Assembly: GCA_021399445.1 (NCBI GenBank)
Contig: JAJTUQ010000006.1
Location: 1,488,001-1,552,000, forward strand
Length of the DNA stretch: 64,000 nt
Reading direction: 5' to 3'
DNA from: Xylogone sp. PMI_703
Lineage: Eukaryota; Ascomycota; Leotiomycetes
Part shown: positions 46,646 to 59,300 of the stretch, in pieces
Layout: each line of letters starts with the position of its first letter
Position numbering within the stretch: the first letter of the stretch is position 1
Position numbers and translations under genes: made by a program
The notes under the pieces: model-generated
What the model was told of the DNA's origin: nothing
The model's input: the letters and a program-made list of their open reading frames with translations, nothing else
Databases searched by the model: none

Positions 46646-47770
46646 ATGAGGCCCAAACTCCGGCACCTGCATCTCCGCACCATCATCCCCTACCACGAAG
46701 CCCAATCCATCCAGCACTCCCTCGTCACCAAACTCCTCGCCCACAAAGCTGCTGCCCAACCTTCCTCTTCCTCCTCTGCTTCTTCTCATGCTGCTGCCCC
46801 GCTGCCCACCCTCCTGACCTTCACCACCACACCAACCTACACCACCGGCCGCCGCGAGCACGAAAGCCTGAGCCAATCCCAGCTCCACCTCCTGCAGCAG
46901 CCCCTCGATGCCCCTCTCTCTGCCTCCAGAGTCCTCCCAGCGCAGAACCTCCCCTATCCACAGACCGCCCAAGCACTCTCCACGCTGCGCGGCGGCCTCA
47001 CGACGTTTCATGGGCCCGGGCAGCTGGTGATATACCCTACGCTAGACCTCATCTCGCCGCATGTGCGTGTGCGCAGCAGCAGCATTCACGATAATAGCAC
47101 CGACGGTAGTAATAATACCTCAACTTCTACCTCTACTTCCAGCAATGCCTCACGATTCCCCCGCGGCATCTCCCCCCGGTGCTACATCTCCCTCCTCGAA
47201 TCCGCATCCATCGCCACGCTTGCGCAATGGGGCATCCACGGCGTGAGGACGGAGAATCCGGGTGTGTGGGTCGTTGATAGCAATAGCAGTCACAACAACC
47301 CCAATAATCACACCAACAGCAATATCACAAGCAGCAGCAATAACAGCAGTGATATCAGCAACACCACAGACGACTACACAAGACACCCCGAGCGCAAACT
47401 CGCTGCCGTAGGCGTCCACCTCCGCCGCAACGTCACGAGCTTCGGCGTCGGGCTGAACGTCGATACGGATCTCCGGTGGTTCGATCGTATCGTTGCGTGT
47501 GGTCTGGAGGGGAAGGGCGTGGGGAGCATGGCGGAGGAGATTATTCGATTGCTGCGGCTGCGGGAGCAAGCGCAGATGCAGACGCAGAAGCAGCAGCAGC
47601 AGCGAGGACTTGATCGTGATGATAGTAAAGAGACGACGGATCTGGAGTTGAATCTGGAGAATGTGGCGAGGGTTTGGGCGAGCGAGTTTGCGAGTGGGAT
47701 TTGGGGCGATGATGGGGAGGAGTTCGTGGAGAGGGTGGAAAGCGTGGAGGAGTTGTGGGAGGTTGTGTGA
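46646..47770 (+). CDS. lip2: Octanoyltransferase (LipB family), lipoate synthesis
   Basis: A single exon of 374 aa. LipB/LIP2 moves octanoyl groups from acyl carrier protein to lipoyl domains of mitochondrial enzyme complexes. Signature RGGLTTFHGPGQLVIYPTLD lies at about 115-134. The catalytic lysine is in KLAAVG (Lys251) and the acyl-acceptor cysteine in VACGL (Cys285), the dyad known for LipB. The Arg/His-rich N-terminus is compatible with a mitochondrial presequence. Low-complexity Ser/Asn/Thr stretches (about 38-50, 144-170 and 211-245) and a Gln tract (about 309-319) interrupt the fold and are encoded by simple-sequence DNA. They make the protein longer than yeast Lip2. Confidence 0.93.
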   Translation: MRPKLRHLHLRTIIPYHEAQSIQHSLVTKLLAHKAAAQPSSSSSASSHAAAPLPTLLTFTTTPTYTTGRREHESLSQSQLHLLQQPLDAPLSASRVLPAQNLPYPQTAQALSTLRGGLTTFHGPGQLVIYPTLDLISPHVRVRSSSIHDNSTDGSNNTSTSTSTSSNASRFPRGISPRCYISLLESASIATLAQWGIHGVRTENPGVWVVDSNSSHNNPNNHTNSNITSSSNNSSDISNTTDDYTRHPERKLAAVGVHLRRNVTSFGVGLNVDTDLRWFDRIVACGLEGKGVGSMAEEIIRLLRLREQAQMQTQKQQQQRGLDRDDSKETTDLELNLENVARVWASEFASGIWGDDGEEFVERVESVEELWEVV

Positions 47771-49012
47771 GATTCTGGTGATGATTCATGAAAAAAAAAG
47801 GAGTTGGTAAGAGATCTGTCTTAGATTCTATGAGAATATGTTCATCATAATATGGAAATAGGAATAAAGGTTAGAAGCGTAGAGATATCCTGGTTTGGGA
47901 TAACTGCTGGCCGGACAGATAAATGTATATACAACACACATTATAGAGAGCCCCTGCGGTATCCTGGGTATATACTCACATGTCTAGATGTCTGGTACAC
48001 AAGATAGAACCAAGTATGTATATTGTTGCAGGATCTAGAATCAAAAGACACCTTCTGGGCAATAGAAAAATAACTAGCCAGATACACAACTCCTGTCTAG
48101 TCACTTTCCCAACTCACCCATCTATGCATGTGACACTCCTGGATCGTTTAGATACACCCATCATCCCTAGCTACAAAACCGCATTCATTCATCATGGAAA
48201 CCAGCATAAGCATCACTAGTTTCGCAAACCATGCATCCTAACACAAAATGTCACATTTCCTTGGTATTGCCTTTCAAGTCATCCAGTAGCATTGCTTCCA
48301 CACATCCCAAAAAGCTCTACCGCAAAAGGTGTCATTGCCCCGAACAGACGACTTTCTCTGATTGCTATGCACAAATTTGATCAAAACTTCACGGCGCCAA
48401 ATCCAATGGTTTAGAAGAATAAAAGGCACGCAAGCAAGCAAGCACGCAATGAGAAAAAGATGATCATGCTTCAACAAGAAATAAGTCTCAAACAACCCAC
48501 TTGCACACCAGCTAGTGCCGTAAAAATTTCCCTAAGACGATGGTGGACAGAACAATGCAAGACCAAGACAGGATGAATTTGTATTTCCATCAAATGTGCC
48601 TCAAAAACCAGACCAGAACCCAATAAAGCCAGAAAAAATACAAGGGCCGATAATCACAGCGCGGAAAGCAAAACCGATAAACAAAACATGATAATTCAGG
48701 CAGCCTCCCAATGTTGTTGAAAGCGAGCAAAAGAAAAAGTAAACTTTTTGGGCCCGCTTTCTTTCTTTTTTTGTGCAAAAAGTGATTCATTCCCTCTCAA
48801 TGCCTTTTTCAAATGTAACGACTATGTATAAAGTTGGGGTATTTGAACAACGCCTTTCACCGTGCTCCCTTTGTACCACGATTCCTAGAAGACCTCGTAT
48901 CTGAATACGAACCTCCGAAATGAAATTCATGCAGTCGTAACTCCTCTAGCCCCTCCACATTGGTGGAGTAGAATTATTTCGATATCCTTACTCATCCCAC
49001 GGTGATCGAGTG
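47771..49012. other. Tail-to-tail intergenic region
   Basis: No gene is recognisable between the stop codons of lip2 and the otubain gene. It contains both transcript ends and a small aagc-type repeat near 48430. Confidence 0.45.
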
Positions 49013-51200
49013 TCAGCTAGTCGACTTCTTCCTTCGTCCGTTTACTGCCACCAAGTACTCGTCCGAATCGGGCGTCCATTCTTCGGGCTGGAAATTCGGA
49101 TTGTTGTAATGCGCAGTATTATAGTGACTGTTTCTGAAAGTGCTCGTCATGAGCGCTGGTGCTGGGTCTTCCTCGTAGTTTGCAGCTGCTTCCCATTCGT
49201 AAATGCTGGGTCGAAAACTAGATGCTGGTCCTGGGCTCGCACCAGCAGAGATGCTTTGGTTGAGGTTGATTTCCCCTACCATGCGATCAACAGGGAGGTT
49301 GGGCACATGCGGTGGGTTGAAAGCAGCCGGTATGTTCTGTGGTGGTATCGGGAACCCAGGCATATTGACATTCTGCTGAGGCAAGATATTTGAGGGCTGC
49401 GGTGGCGTGTACTGCACGGTTGTAGTGGCTTCAGGGGAAGATCCTGCGCCAGGCGATATCGGCGACGCAGAGGAACTCATTGTTGAATGTGGGTATCTTT
49501 GGTCCATAGTATACGCCGGCTGCGCGTATGAGAGCTGAGATGATGACGACGGTGGTGGGCAATAGCTGAAGCCAGGTATGCTTGCTAATGTGTCGAGGTC
49601 GCTGATGCTTGAGAAATTGGTTATGGGGATGGCGTTCTTCTGGCCGTGGTATTCTCGAAGTACTTGAACATTCGGTTTTGATTCTAGCTCTACCGCAAGC
49701 TGTGGTATAGGAGGTGGAGGAGGAGGTATATCCTTGTATAAGATGTCGTAGTGGCTGGGTCGATAGAGAAGATGGATCATGGGAGCGCCAGGATTCGTAG
49801 GTAAGCCATTGGCATCCTCGGCTTGAATGATATGGGAGTTGACCTGGGTTCCTTCACTACGGTCGAGGTAAACAATCTCCACCGCAAAGCCGACGGGTTT
49901 CAAGAGCACATCTATCAGCAGCGTCATACCCAGGTGGTCAATCTCCTGATTCGGCACCTCTATCCAATCCTTTCGGTAACCATCTACGCCCAAGCCGTCT
50001 GGTATGAAGCCTTCATAGCTCGACGCGCTTCCTTTCAGCCACGAGCTTGCCAACAGCCTGAAATGATAGACAATGGCATTGGAAATCTCCGGGTTATTGA
50101 ATCGTTGTGTGAGCAGGTCCAATGCCATTTGGGGATCGTCATAAGAGTCTCTTAATAGCCGCAAGAGGCTTATCGTTTCATCCACCATATCCTCGAACAA
50201 CCACTTTTCGAATCCCCCAACCGATGTGAGTAGGTTCGTGAGCGAGGTCATGCGTGCAATCTCGGCGTCGAATTGCTCTCTCATGGCATACTGGACGAGG
50301 GTCTCGAAGTAGGAAAAGCCGGCAGCTATGGAGTGGTTAGTGCTTTTGACTCGAGCAGAAGGTACCAGGTACACCTGGCTATGTTAGGAGCTTGGGTCTT
50401 TCTGCGATGACGCTGAGCAATTCGAGAACGACTTCTGGCACATCGTAGACACCCGTATGAACTTACCCCGCCATCCACAGTTGCCATCACCCGACACAGG
50501 ACGATAGTGCGAATACTTTTGCGGCAAAGCCTAGCAAGTGAAGGCGTGATCGTTAGCATCGGTAAAATCCAGATATCACCGACAGGATGAGGCGAAATCC
50601 GGGGAAGAAAAAGTAGCTTCTTACCGCAGTCTTTGCAACGTAGATAGGATCGGCTTTTGCATATTCTTCTGTGATAGCCAGGCTGCTCCTTTTTTCTCCA
50701 ATTAATGGGCCCTGTGCGAGTGCAAGAGAGTGTCAGTGTCAGTTCAACAGATAACGCGGGTTGCCGCAGGCGAGGGCGCTCGCAGCTCCCAGAGTACGCA
50801 ATCGAAGACCAAGAACTTCCAGAAAACCTACCTGCAGATCGGGACGGAAGTCCCTTGCCAACGCCTCTTGAGCCTCGAGATCATTGACTCCCGTGCCCGG
50901 CTCCATCTTGAAGTGCTGAATCGACTCGTTGGAGTAAGGTTGTTGGTGGTGATGACGAGAGCCGGGCACCGCAGCAGGGCCGTCGATGTGCTGCTGGTGC
51001 TGTTGTTGGTGCTGCTGGAGCTGGTGCTGGGCCGGAGTCGCAGGCGGAGGAGCAACAGCACCGGAAGCAGCGACCGCGCCGACGGGATTCACGTGGCCAA
51101 TCGCCAGGCCTGTGGGCTGGAAGGCGTACTCAGGAATCGTTGTGCCTACTCCATAGGGCGTGTAGGACGATGCATAGGGCGTTGCCTGTAGCTGGAACAT
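49013..51200 (-). CDS. Otubain-like deubiquitinase (peptidase C65)
   Basis: Four exons: 51200-50832, 50711-50625, 50530-50467 and 50325-49013. Introns are 120, 94 and 141 nt, giving about 610 aa. The OTU catalytic core starts with KYSHYRPVSGDGNCGWR, where D167 and C170 are the expected catalytic-site Asp and Cys. It continues AAGFSYFETLVQYAM and ends with RPSHYDILY, where His365 is the expected catalytic His. The spacing of about 200 residues is right for otubain. The C65 family removes ubiquitin chains and, in OTUB1, also inhibits E2 enzymes. Unusual additions are an N-terminal extension of about 120 residues with Gln/His-rich runs and a C-terminal Pro/Ser-rich tail of about 230 residues, both predicted disordered. 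Upstream of the start the minus strand is strongly GA-rich (51215-51325), likely the 5' leader. Confidence 0.9.
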
Positions 51201-54200
51201 TTGCTTGTTGATTGCTGTGCTTTCTCTCTCTTCTTTCTCTCTCGTCGCGCTCTTGCGCTGTCCCTTGCTCTCTCGCTCCAGACTCTCAGCTTACTCTTTC
51301 TCTCTCTCAAATCTCTCCCAAAAAGTTTTGGAGCGACGCGGCGAGATCGCTCGCTGGGGATGGACGCGGGCGGGCTTTTAGGTGCTGGTAGGTGCGAGAG
51401 ACGGTCGCGGTACGGTACGTGCGGCAGGAAAGTGCACAGGCACGGCAGGCTGTTGTCCGTCTGCGCGAGCTCTCCCTGTCTCTCACTTTTTCCTTCTGCT
51501 GAGGAGAGCCTGTGGCCCCCGACAACCGTTTGGTCTGGCCCTGCCCTTCTGCCTCACTCTCTCTTCTCCTTTTCTCTCTACCTTTCTGTGCCTTCTGTCG
51601 TTCTCAGACTTTTCTCTCGTTGTTGCCCTGATGCTATGCGCTCCAACACACCGTTGTGCTGTTGCTTGTGCGTGTTCCGTGCGTGGTCTTGCAAGACTCC
51701 CACGCTCACTCTTGCTACTCTCCACTTTCCGTGATTCACCTTGCTCCCTGCGAGAAGGTGGGTTCTGCGGCGAAGGACAGCCAGCAATTGAGCGTCGATG
51801 GGAGAGAAGCAGGATGGGGCAGGCTAAAGACTATTAAAACTTCTGGGCTCCTTTATCACTTCTTTGGTGCCAATAGTTGCTGGTGGGCCTGGGGCCGCCA
51901 GAAAAGGGCCAAGACGCCTAAATTACGATGGGATCTGGGGGCCTCGTTTCCCAGCACAACACCGCACGCAAATACCGTCATGCCCTGGGGGCCGCTGGCT
52001 GATACTGGGGGCTGTCTCGCGCACCGTACTCGGCACTCACTGCCCGGCCCTGGTCGCGCCTGGGCGTTGAGTGGGCGTTGAGCACTTGCTGGCGCTGCTG
52101 GTACAGCACGGTACAGGTACTGGGGTGCGATATACGGAGTACAGTAGAGAAATCGCCCAAGTCCAATTCCAGCCATCCAGCACACGGAGATGAGCCAAAT
52201 CCCGGCGGAACCAAACCGCTGCAGTTTCGAGCACTGGACGCTCCTCATTGGGGCGCTGATTGCGAGAAAGTGATAGTACGGGGCGTGGCCAGAGTAGCTC
52301 AAGTGGCCATTGAGGCCAAGAACAACTAGTCCAACTGTCCATAGCTACCACTCGCTGGGTTCTAGCTCGATCGCCTAACGTGTTGCGCGTGTGTAACCGC
52401 AAGAAATAGCTCCAGCTCCAGCTCCATCCAAGATCTGGCAGAGTCAATAGTCGCAGGAGGGTCCAGTCTAGCAGAATACCAGAATGGTCATGGCAGAGGG
52501 CACGACTACTACGGTACCACGACTACCCGTACCGCCATCTACTTCCAACTATCATCACCTCCACTCACCATTTCCATCAACTGCATTCTCTGCAATGCGG
52601 CGGTACTTCCGTCACACGTGCAACTGCCTGCAGGCATGGGAACCTCCAGTCCAAGATGGAGCACAATTTACACAGATACACACTCCCACATAACGTCTAT
52701 CCACATATCCACACCGGCATTTCCCTCAAGATGCCCGTCCATACACTTCCTTCACCCATGGCATGTAGGAGTGGTACGTTTCTTGCCCCACCTGAGCATT
52801 TGGATCCCACGTCGGGTACTTTTCTCTCTACCAGGCATGCTAAACCCGTAGCAGCACAACACCACACCGCAAGCAAGTGCATCCAGCACCGAGCACAGGT
52901 CACAGAGCATCGCAGCGACCACGGCACGGCAGAGAAGAGATGAGGCAGGTCTTCGTGACCCATGGCCCAGGTACTGGAGGTACCGCTGTCCTGGTCCGGT
53001 CAGGTGCGCCGCCTTGGCTGCTGGGGACGTCCGGATACTCAGGACAAAAGGGATCTTTTCACCGGAGCACAATGGACCGAGAAGCGAATGTAGCCGCCAG
53101 GTTCTCGTTTTGGATGGATGCCCATCATGACATGCACAGAGCAGCGCCTGCCATCATCATCCACGGACCTGCTGAATGGGAATAACTGTGGAAACGGCCA
53201 TGTGTGGGCAAAACCAAGGGGTCACGGAGGTGTACCGTGTCAAGGGACTGCCCCGATCACACTTGCCCTATCCGCTGCAGATCGAATGGGTGCATTCCGA
53301 CGGGGCGAGCTGCCATTCTGGTACACAGTACGGTATCGTACCGTACCGTACCGTATGTACAGTAGTACAGGACGGTACAGTCCCTCCAGTACAGTCAGAG
53401 CAAGCAGGCAAGACAGCCGTACGGGTAAAGTGAGAACTAATGAGGAACCAGTGGGAGACCCGTGCGAGTCTCGGAAGACAAGTGACGAGATAGGCTCATA
53501 GGCTCGATAGGGTACGGCACGGCGAGGGCATCAACGTGGAGGGCGACGTGGTACACGACTGGATGCTGGATGGGGGCTGGAGATCAGGTATTGGCCCCCG
53601 ACGTAACTCTGCCTCGAGATACCGGTATGTGATCCAGCCCCGGGCAAACCTACCGCGCGCTAATGGCGCCTGTTTTCCCCATGGTCCATCGCGCGCCCGG
53701 CGAGAATCCGGCCAGGTGGAAGCCCTTTCTGGACTCTTTCTCCCCATCGCCGTTCAGCCATTTTGCAAAATGTCTCATCTTCCACGGACCCGGTGGCAGA
53801 TTTAGCTCTGGCTTAGCAGGTGGCCACTAGCCTGGAGCCGTGTTGGTGCTTGGTTGCTGGCGGCGCACTGACAGCAGGCCCGTCCGCTAAACTAGCTCCT
53901 TCACTAGAGGGCGATTCCCAATTCCCAGGACGGGAGCCCATTGGGAGTCCACTGACAAGCCTGGGAGAAGCCACTGGAATCCCCGATCCCTGGCCGCTTG
54001 CCTAGCCCGCTGGGGGTCCCTCCCGTCAATCTGGTTGCTGAAGGGGCTAGCGAAGGGCATTGTCCTCCCAGCGCTACAGCAAGGGCAGCGAAGGGCAGCA
54101 AGGGCTCCTCCCAAACACCAAGCATCGCCGACTGCAACTGTAACCACCGCCCCCCCTCGCCAGCCGTCGCTTCCATCATTCCGCTGTACAGCACAGTAAC

Positions 54201-57160
54201 AGTGAGATGGTGCTGGATGGTATTCCATGGTGATAGCATGGCGATTACCGGTAGCAGCCCTCGCCTGCGACACGCTCGTGGGCCCGGCGACAGGCGCACG
54301 CTGCGCCGGATGGCTGCAGGCAGTGAGGGGAAGCACCATGGAGCGCCAGCACGTAATTACAGTAACGAGAGCAATTACACAACAGCAAGCATGGGAGCAT
54401 CACAGGTACGGTACCCATGCCGCGGTAGCTAATTAACTCACTAGAGATCGCAATCAAAAAGCTAATTCAGGCATGGCAGTGCCCATATCGACCGCCAAGC
54501 ATCAAGCCTAAATTAAGAATGTCGAGACCAGCAAAGTCCGGGGCTAAGAGCCAAAGCAAGACTCTTGGTCTTAGGCCCAGCGTGGTTCAGGGTCCGGAAG
54601 ACGCTCTCATCATACGCGAAATAAGGTGCTGTGTGTACGACGAAGTAGAACCATACAGATTAGGCCATACGCTACGGAGTAGAAGTGATCTGGGAAGCAT
54701 GTTCCCTTCCTGTCGAGAGCAGGGTCCTGCAGCTCTTCTCTTTGCCTCCTTCCACCGCTTCGCTCAGTCGCTCGCTTTCGCGGTTTCTCTCGCCCAGTTT
54801 CTTACCCCCTCCGTGTTCGACAACGCGGGATGTCTTTCGGAGATGAAATGCAGGCAGCTTTCGTGATGCTGCTCTCTCACTCTCCAGTGTGCGCGCTGCC
54901 GCGGACCTGGAGGTGATGCACAATGCCACCTGCACAGATGAAGCACACTGGATCCGGGCCGGGATGCCTGTTCCTACCTACTTCTCCTGCTTCTCCTGCG
55001 ATTCTCCTGCGTGTCTTGGTGTTGCTGCTTTTCTTTTCTGTTGCCCTGCCCTGTCCTGCCCATACAATACCATGTCATGCCATGCTCGCTTTGCTGGCAA
55101 CTTCCTCTTACTTTCTCCCGCCGTGCTCCATCTCGAGCTGGGATAAGACAAATGGCGGTTGATTCGATGCTCGCTGCAACGTCAGCTGCAGTGTCTTCCC
55201 CTGCCGTGCAGTAGGACACCCGCTCCCGTCTCTCTTAAAATGTGCGAGGAGTTTTATGTTTCTTTTTCTTTTTTTTTGCGATTGCCTCGCGGCTGGAGGT
55301 TTCCGACTGGCTGGGTGGTGGATGGGCGTTGCAGTTTGACTCGTGCAGCAGCGAGCAGCGCGGAGCTCCCTTCTCATTCGAAGCCAGGCATGGGCAGAAG
55401 GGATTTTCTGCTTGGGAATGATTCCGTGGGACTTCTTGGGGCGATGCAGGCCGTCCACAGGCGTAATAGCGCGTCTCGAGTTCTGCAGCTGTTGGCTTCG
55501 TCGTGCCTCTCAGTGTCCTCAGCGTCCTTTCGGTGCCCACTCGCGATCCTGGACCCAGCGGCCTGAACCCTACCGATAGGCTGGCATTTTATGCCTCAGG
55601 CACCACGTGATGCGCCCCCAGCACGATCCCTCCCCAGACCACACACACACGACGCAGAATACCACGCATCACCACGCACACGCATCGCTCATCTCACATA
55701 CCACCACACCTGCTTCTTGAACTGCCGGCCCCTTCCTGGCCTATATGAGGGCTGATAATGCTGGATTACGATATCTTGGCGTGAGATAATGCAAGATTTG
55801 GCGATTCTTGCTGCCATTGGCCTCACAGCGACCCATCCGAGCTCTTTTTTCCCTTTCCCTCGACGCTGTTAGCTCTCACGCCGCGTTTTCATTACGCTGA
55901 TTTAGTTCCACATCGGGGATGCCTTGTCTGTATGGCAGGGAGGCGGGGAAAGAGGAAGGTGAATGGAGATGAGAGACGGGTAATTAGAGAATGGTCAATA
56001 AGACACTCGCATGGCCATCCCAGATAGCCCGACTCTATCTGACTTCTCTCGAGAGATTCCTTCGTGGGCCAAGCATGATTGACATCTGCATGGACGCCAC
56101 ACTTTTCGCCTGGATACCGTCTCGACTGTATCTCTCTTGTTGCCCTTACAGTGCCTAGCTGCAATTTCCCCGTCTTCCCTTGAGGAAGATGCGGGCATGG
56201 CCAACTCATATCACAACTCCCCTAAATCCATAAATCCCAATGTCTTACCGCGGAGGCTCTCCCGTCCACTCAACCACTACCGCGCTGGACGGTATTTGAC
56301 GTGGTGTCTCGGGTCCCCTGCTTCCGCTTCCGTTCGCTATCACTAACCCAGCGTGCCACATTCGGAAGTCACTTGTACGGAACCTACATGTACCATCTAC
56401 ATCTGCAAGAGCCGACTCATAATCTCTAAATTGATTCGATCCATGCCGTGACCGAAGAAGGGAGAAAAAAGCAATTATGATGATGTGAGTGCCTGACTCC
56501 ATAACAACTGCTTCCTTTCTAACTACCGACATCTGCTGCCCGGTGCCAAGTATCATTCATCACATGCTCCACAAGAGATTTCCAGATCTCGATGTCACAC
56601 ACTGAACGTATTACAGCATTTGACAGGCACAAGACACCACGTATGCACACCGCGCATATGCTCGCAAAAATCTTCAACGTCTCAAGACGGAAATTGTCAT
56701 CATTTTTGCTCTATGCGACAGTTGTGGATGAGCATCTCACCCAGCGTTACCTCTGTCTCTCCGTCCAATTTTCTTTACTCAACAGAAACGCCCCTCCTCC
56801 CTAATATTCTATATGCATAACACAACCCGTCATAACGCTTTTCTGACCCGGGATCGTATCTTGTTTTTCCCGTTACTGTTTCTGGCTGGAATTCTTGGAT
56901 ACCGTTCGTTCGTTGAACCCGTCTAATTCGCTTCAACTGTTGGAATATTAAGTTAAGCACACTCAAGCCCTTCAAGCCATAGGCCGTTCACTCCCCCTTT
57001 CGTCTGTTCCCCCGTCTCATTAAAAAATTGGTATTTCGCCCAACAGGTCAAATGAAATGACGCCAGAAGAAATGTGCAACACATTTACCATGCCATGATG
57101 ATTAAACATAAAAGAAATGATTTTTTGGGAATTTCTTTTCAATTTTTCTGTTATGGTGGT
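51201..57160. other. Six-kilobase GC-rich stretch without a recognisable gene
   Basis: Open frames up to about 150 codons occur on both strands because stop codons are scarce in GC-rich DNA. Those I read show no motif, no consistent exon chain and no similarity to known families. The start is pyrimidine-rich on the + strand (51215-51325 and 51540-51625). The segment carries the otubain promoter on its left side and the csn2 transcript end on its right. A long noncoding transcript is possible but cannot be shown. Confidence 0.45.
53331..53357. repeat. Short CGTAC pentanucleotide repeat
   Basis: About four tandem units of cgtac, each partly palindromic with its neighbour (gtac), are followed by several spaced tacag/gtac words up to 53395. 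It is a small microsatellite inside the GC-rich intergenic stretch. Confidence 0.5.
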
Positions 57161-58877
57161 CTAATGGAAGATGCCTCCGGCCTTCTTCTTTCCCTTGTTG
57201 CCCTTTCCCTTCGCAAATCCTTTGCTGCTCACGTTGCTCTTGCCGCCTGCCCCCGGTGGACTCTTGAGTCCCCGTTTCCCACTGCCCTTGAGAGGCTTCA
57301 CTCCAGCTAGTAGGCCAAGCTTGTCCTCGCCCATGCCGGACGGCAGATCTGGCATCTTGAAACCGTCACCGTCGGCGAAGACCGCCTGGTAGAGCGAATT
57401 GATCGCTGCATTCCACTCCTGCAGAGCATTCAGGCGTTGCGCATCACTGATGTCTGTGATTTCAACTGTGCCGTCGTGCATGTTGATCTTGCCGTTAACG
57501 CGCTTGTCGATGATCAAGTAGCCGAGGATATCGATAACTTCCGAACGCGGGATCTTCAGCTGCTTAGAGACAAACTCAATGTTGAAGCGGCTGTATGGCG
57601 CAATGATATTGAGCACCGCCTTAGTCCGCATATTTCGCGTCACCTCGTCAATGTTCTCTGCGATGAAAGGGTCTTCCAGTAAGTCCTTGTTGTTCTCTAA
57701 TACTGCCTCGTACTTGTGGATGTCGTCCTTCTGGTATGCTTCTACTAGATCGGTCATGGCTTTTATACGTGGATCATCTCTGTACGGCTTCGTCTCTTGG
57801 GATTCAAAGGGATTGATCTCGGACTTCATCAGCATGGTTGTTAGGACAAGGTACTTCAAGACCTGTATACGCTGCAGAGAACCAGCCTCGTCGTAGTTCC
57901 GGAACGATTCAAAAAAGTCGCTCTGTGCTTCTGTCCAATTCTCCTCACTCATGTGCATCTTCCCGCCGCATTCGCGGATTATGCCCTGGATCTTGGGATG
58001 CGGGACCGCAGACCGGACCTTGAGAGCTCGCTGGTAGAGCCTCTTCAGCTGCTTGTTATTCTTGGTCTCCACGCACATCTGGATCTCCATGGCGTAAATC
58101 TCCAGAGAAAAAGTCCCCTTGTTAGGATCATCCGTACCGTCCTCCTTCTGACACGCCTTGTGCAGCTCCCGCAACTTCTTGGCCACTTCCACGTAGTTTT
58201 TACGATCCAGAAACAGCTTCGCCAGCTTGACGTTGGTCTTGAGCCATAATCGCTCGTTGTTGGTCGCCTGGAACGTTTCCAGCGTCTGGGAGTAGAACTC
58301 TTCCATGCATTTCCGGGCTTGGTCGTCGTCGGAGCCCTTTTCGATGTAGTCGAGCATGTTGTTGATAGATTTCTCAGAGTAGTTCCTCGTCACGGCTGAT
58401 TTGACGTATGTGAGGAGTTCGCCATAGTGCTGTGCTGCCTGTAATACACACATTGAAATTGAATGATTAGAGAGAGAAAAGAGGAACCATCGATTGTTGC
58501 TTGATCTTCTTACCTTATCGTACCAGCCGAGCTTGTATTCCAGCTTGATGGCCTGCTTGATGCCCTTAAACCCCCAATCGCCCTTCTCCTTCTCCATCGC
58601 GGGGACGCCCAGGAACTCCTCTATCGCCTCTTCGGGATTCGTTGCTTTTATCTGTTTGGCATTGTAGTATTTGTTCTCGATGTCGATGTCTCCTCCTTCT
58701 TCCTGGCTGTCTTCCTCGTACTCGAAGTCATATCTGTATAATTTTTAATCTACAGATCAGAGACTTGTCTCAAATTTTGGTGAAACTCCCGCTTTGATGG
58801 GGAGGGGAGGGGTAGTCAGTGTTCACTTACGCCTCACCATCGTCCGAGTCTTGCATGAAATCATCGTCGTCGGACAT
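57161..58877 (-). CDS. csn2: COP9 signalosome subunit 2
   Basis: Exons are 58877-58831, 58733-58514 and 58438-57161. Introns are 97 and 75 nt, giving about 514 aa, close to the usual CSN2 length. The acidic N-terminus (MSDDDDFMQDSDDGEAYDFE) is typical. The helical TPR-like part includes YYNAKQIKATNPEEAIEEFL and NNMLDYIEKGSDD. The PCI domain (about 300-430) has ENIDEVTRNMRTKAVLNIIA and ISKQL-type KQLKIPRSEVIDILGYLIID. CSN2 is the scaffold that binds cullin and helps CSN5 remove Nedd8. The C-terminal 70 residues are rich in Gly/Lys (KGKGNKGKKKAGG), a fungal extension. Intron 2 has a length divisible by three and no stop in frame. The gene is divergent from cwc25. Confidence 0.96.
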
Positions 58878-59300
58878 CTTTGAAAACCCTTTTGTAGTAA
58901 AGATTCAAAATAGCGGGATTATTATTATATTAGTGTAATATTTAGGAAGTTGGCTCTTTGGGATTTGCGAGACAGTCAATAATGTGCGGGGAAGTGAGGC
59001 AAGAGGTTGAAGCTGTGTTGGGTCAAGGCTGCGATGTTGCAGCTTGACAGCTATCGCAAGGTGGGCTGTGATTGGTCGGCTGTGGTGAATTTAGTGGGCT
59101 GGGTTCAGATAGGCGACCAGCCTCAGACAATGTTTATCTTTGTTTGCTAAGATTCTTCTTCCGTCAAACAAAAAGGACCACCTCCTCCGCGACAACGTGC
59201 CTGGAGATTGTTAACTGTCAACCTGAGCCGGCCATTAACGGCTTGCATCTGTATCATTTATCCCTAGCTGGAAGTTTGATACGGTTGATCACAGGACAAG
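58878..59300. promoter_or_regulatory. Bidirectional promoter between csn2 and cwc25
   Basis: Only 423 bp separate the two divergent start codons. A CCAAT-type box (gtgattggtcgg on the + strand, about 59068-59079) is present, and pyrimidine-rich DNA precedes cwc25. No other site is assigned. Confidence 0.5.

Noticed and set aside
51483..55579. Many overlapping open frames of 60-150 codons in the GC-rich interval
   Set aside because: They occur on both strands over the same bases, lack motifs and splice-linked partners, and are expected where stop codons are rare.
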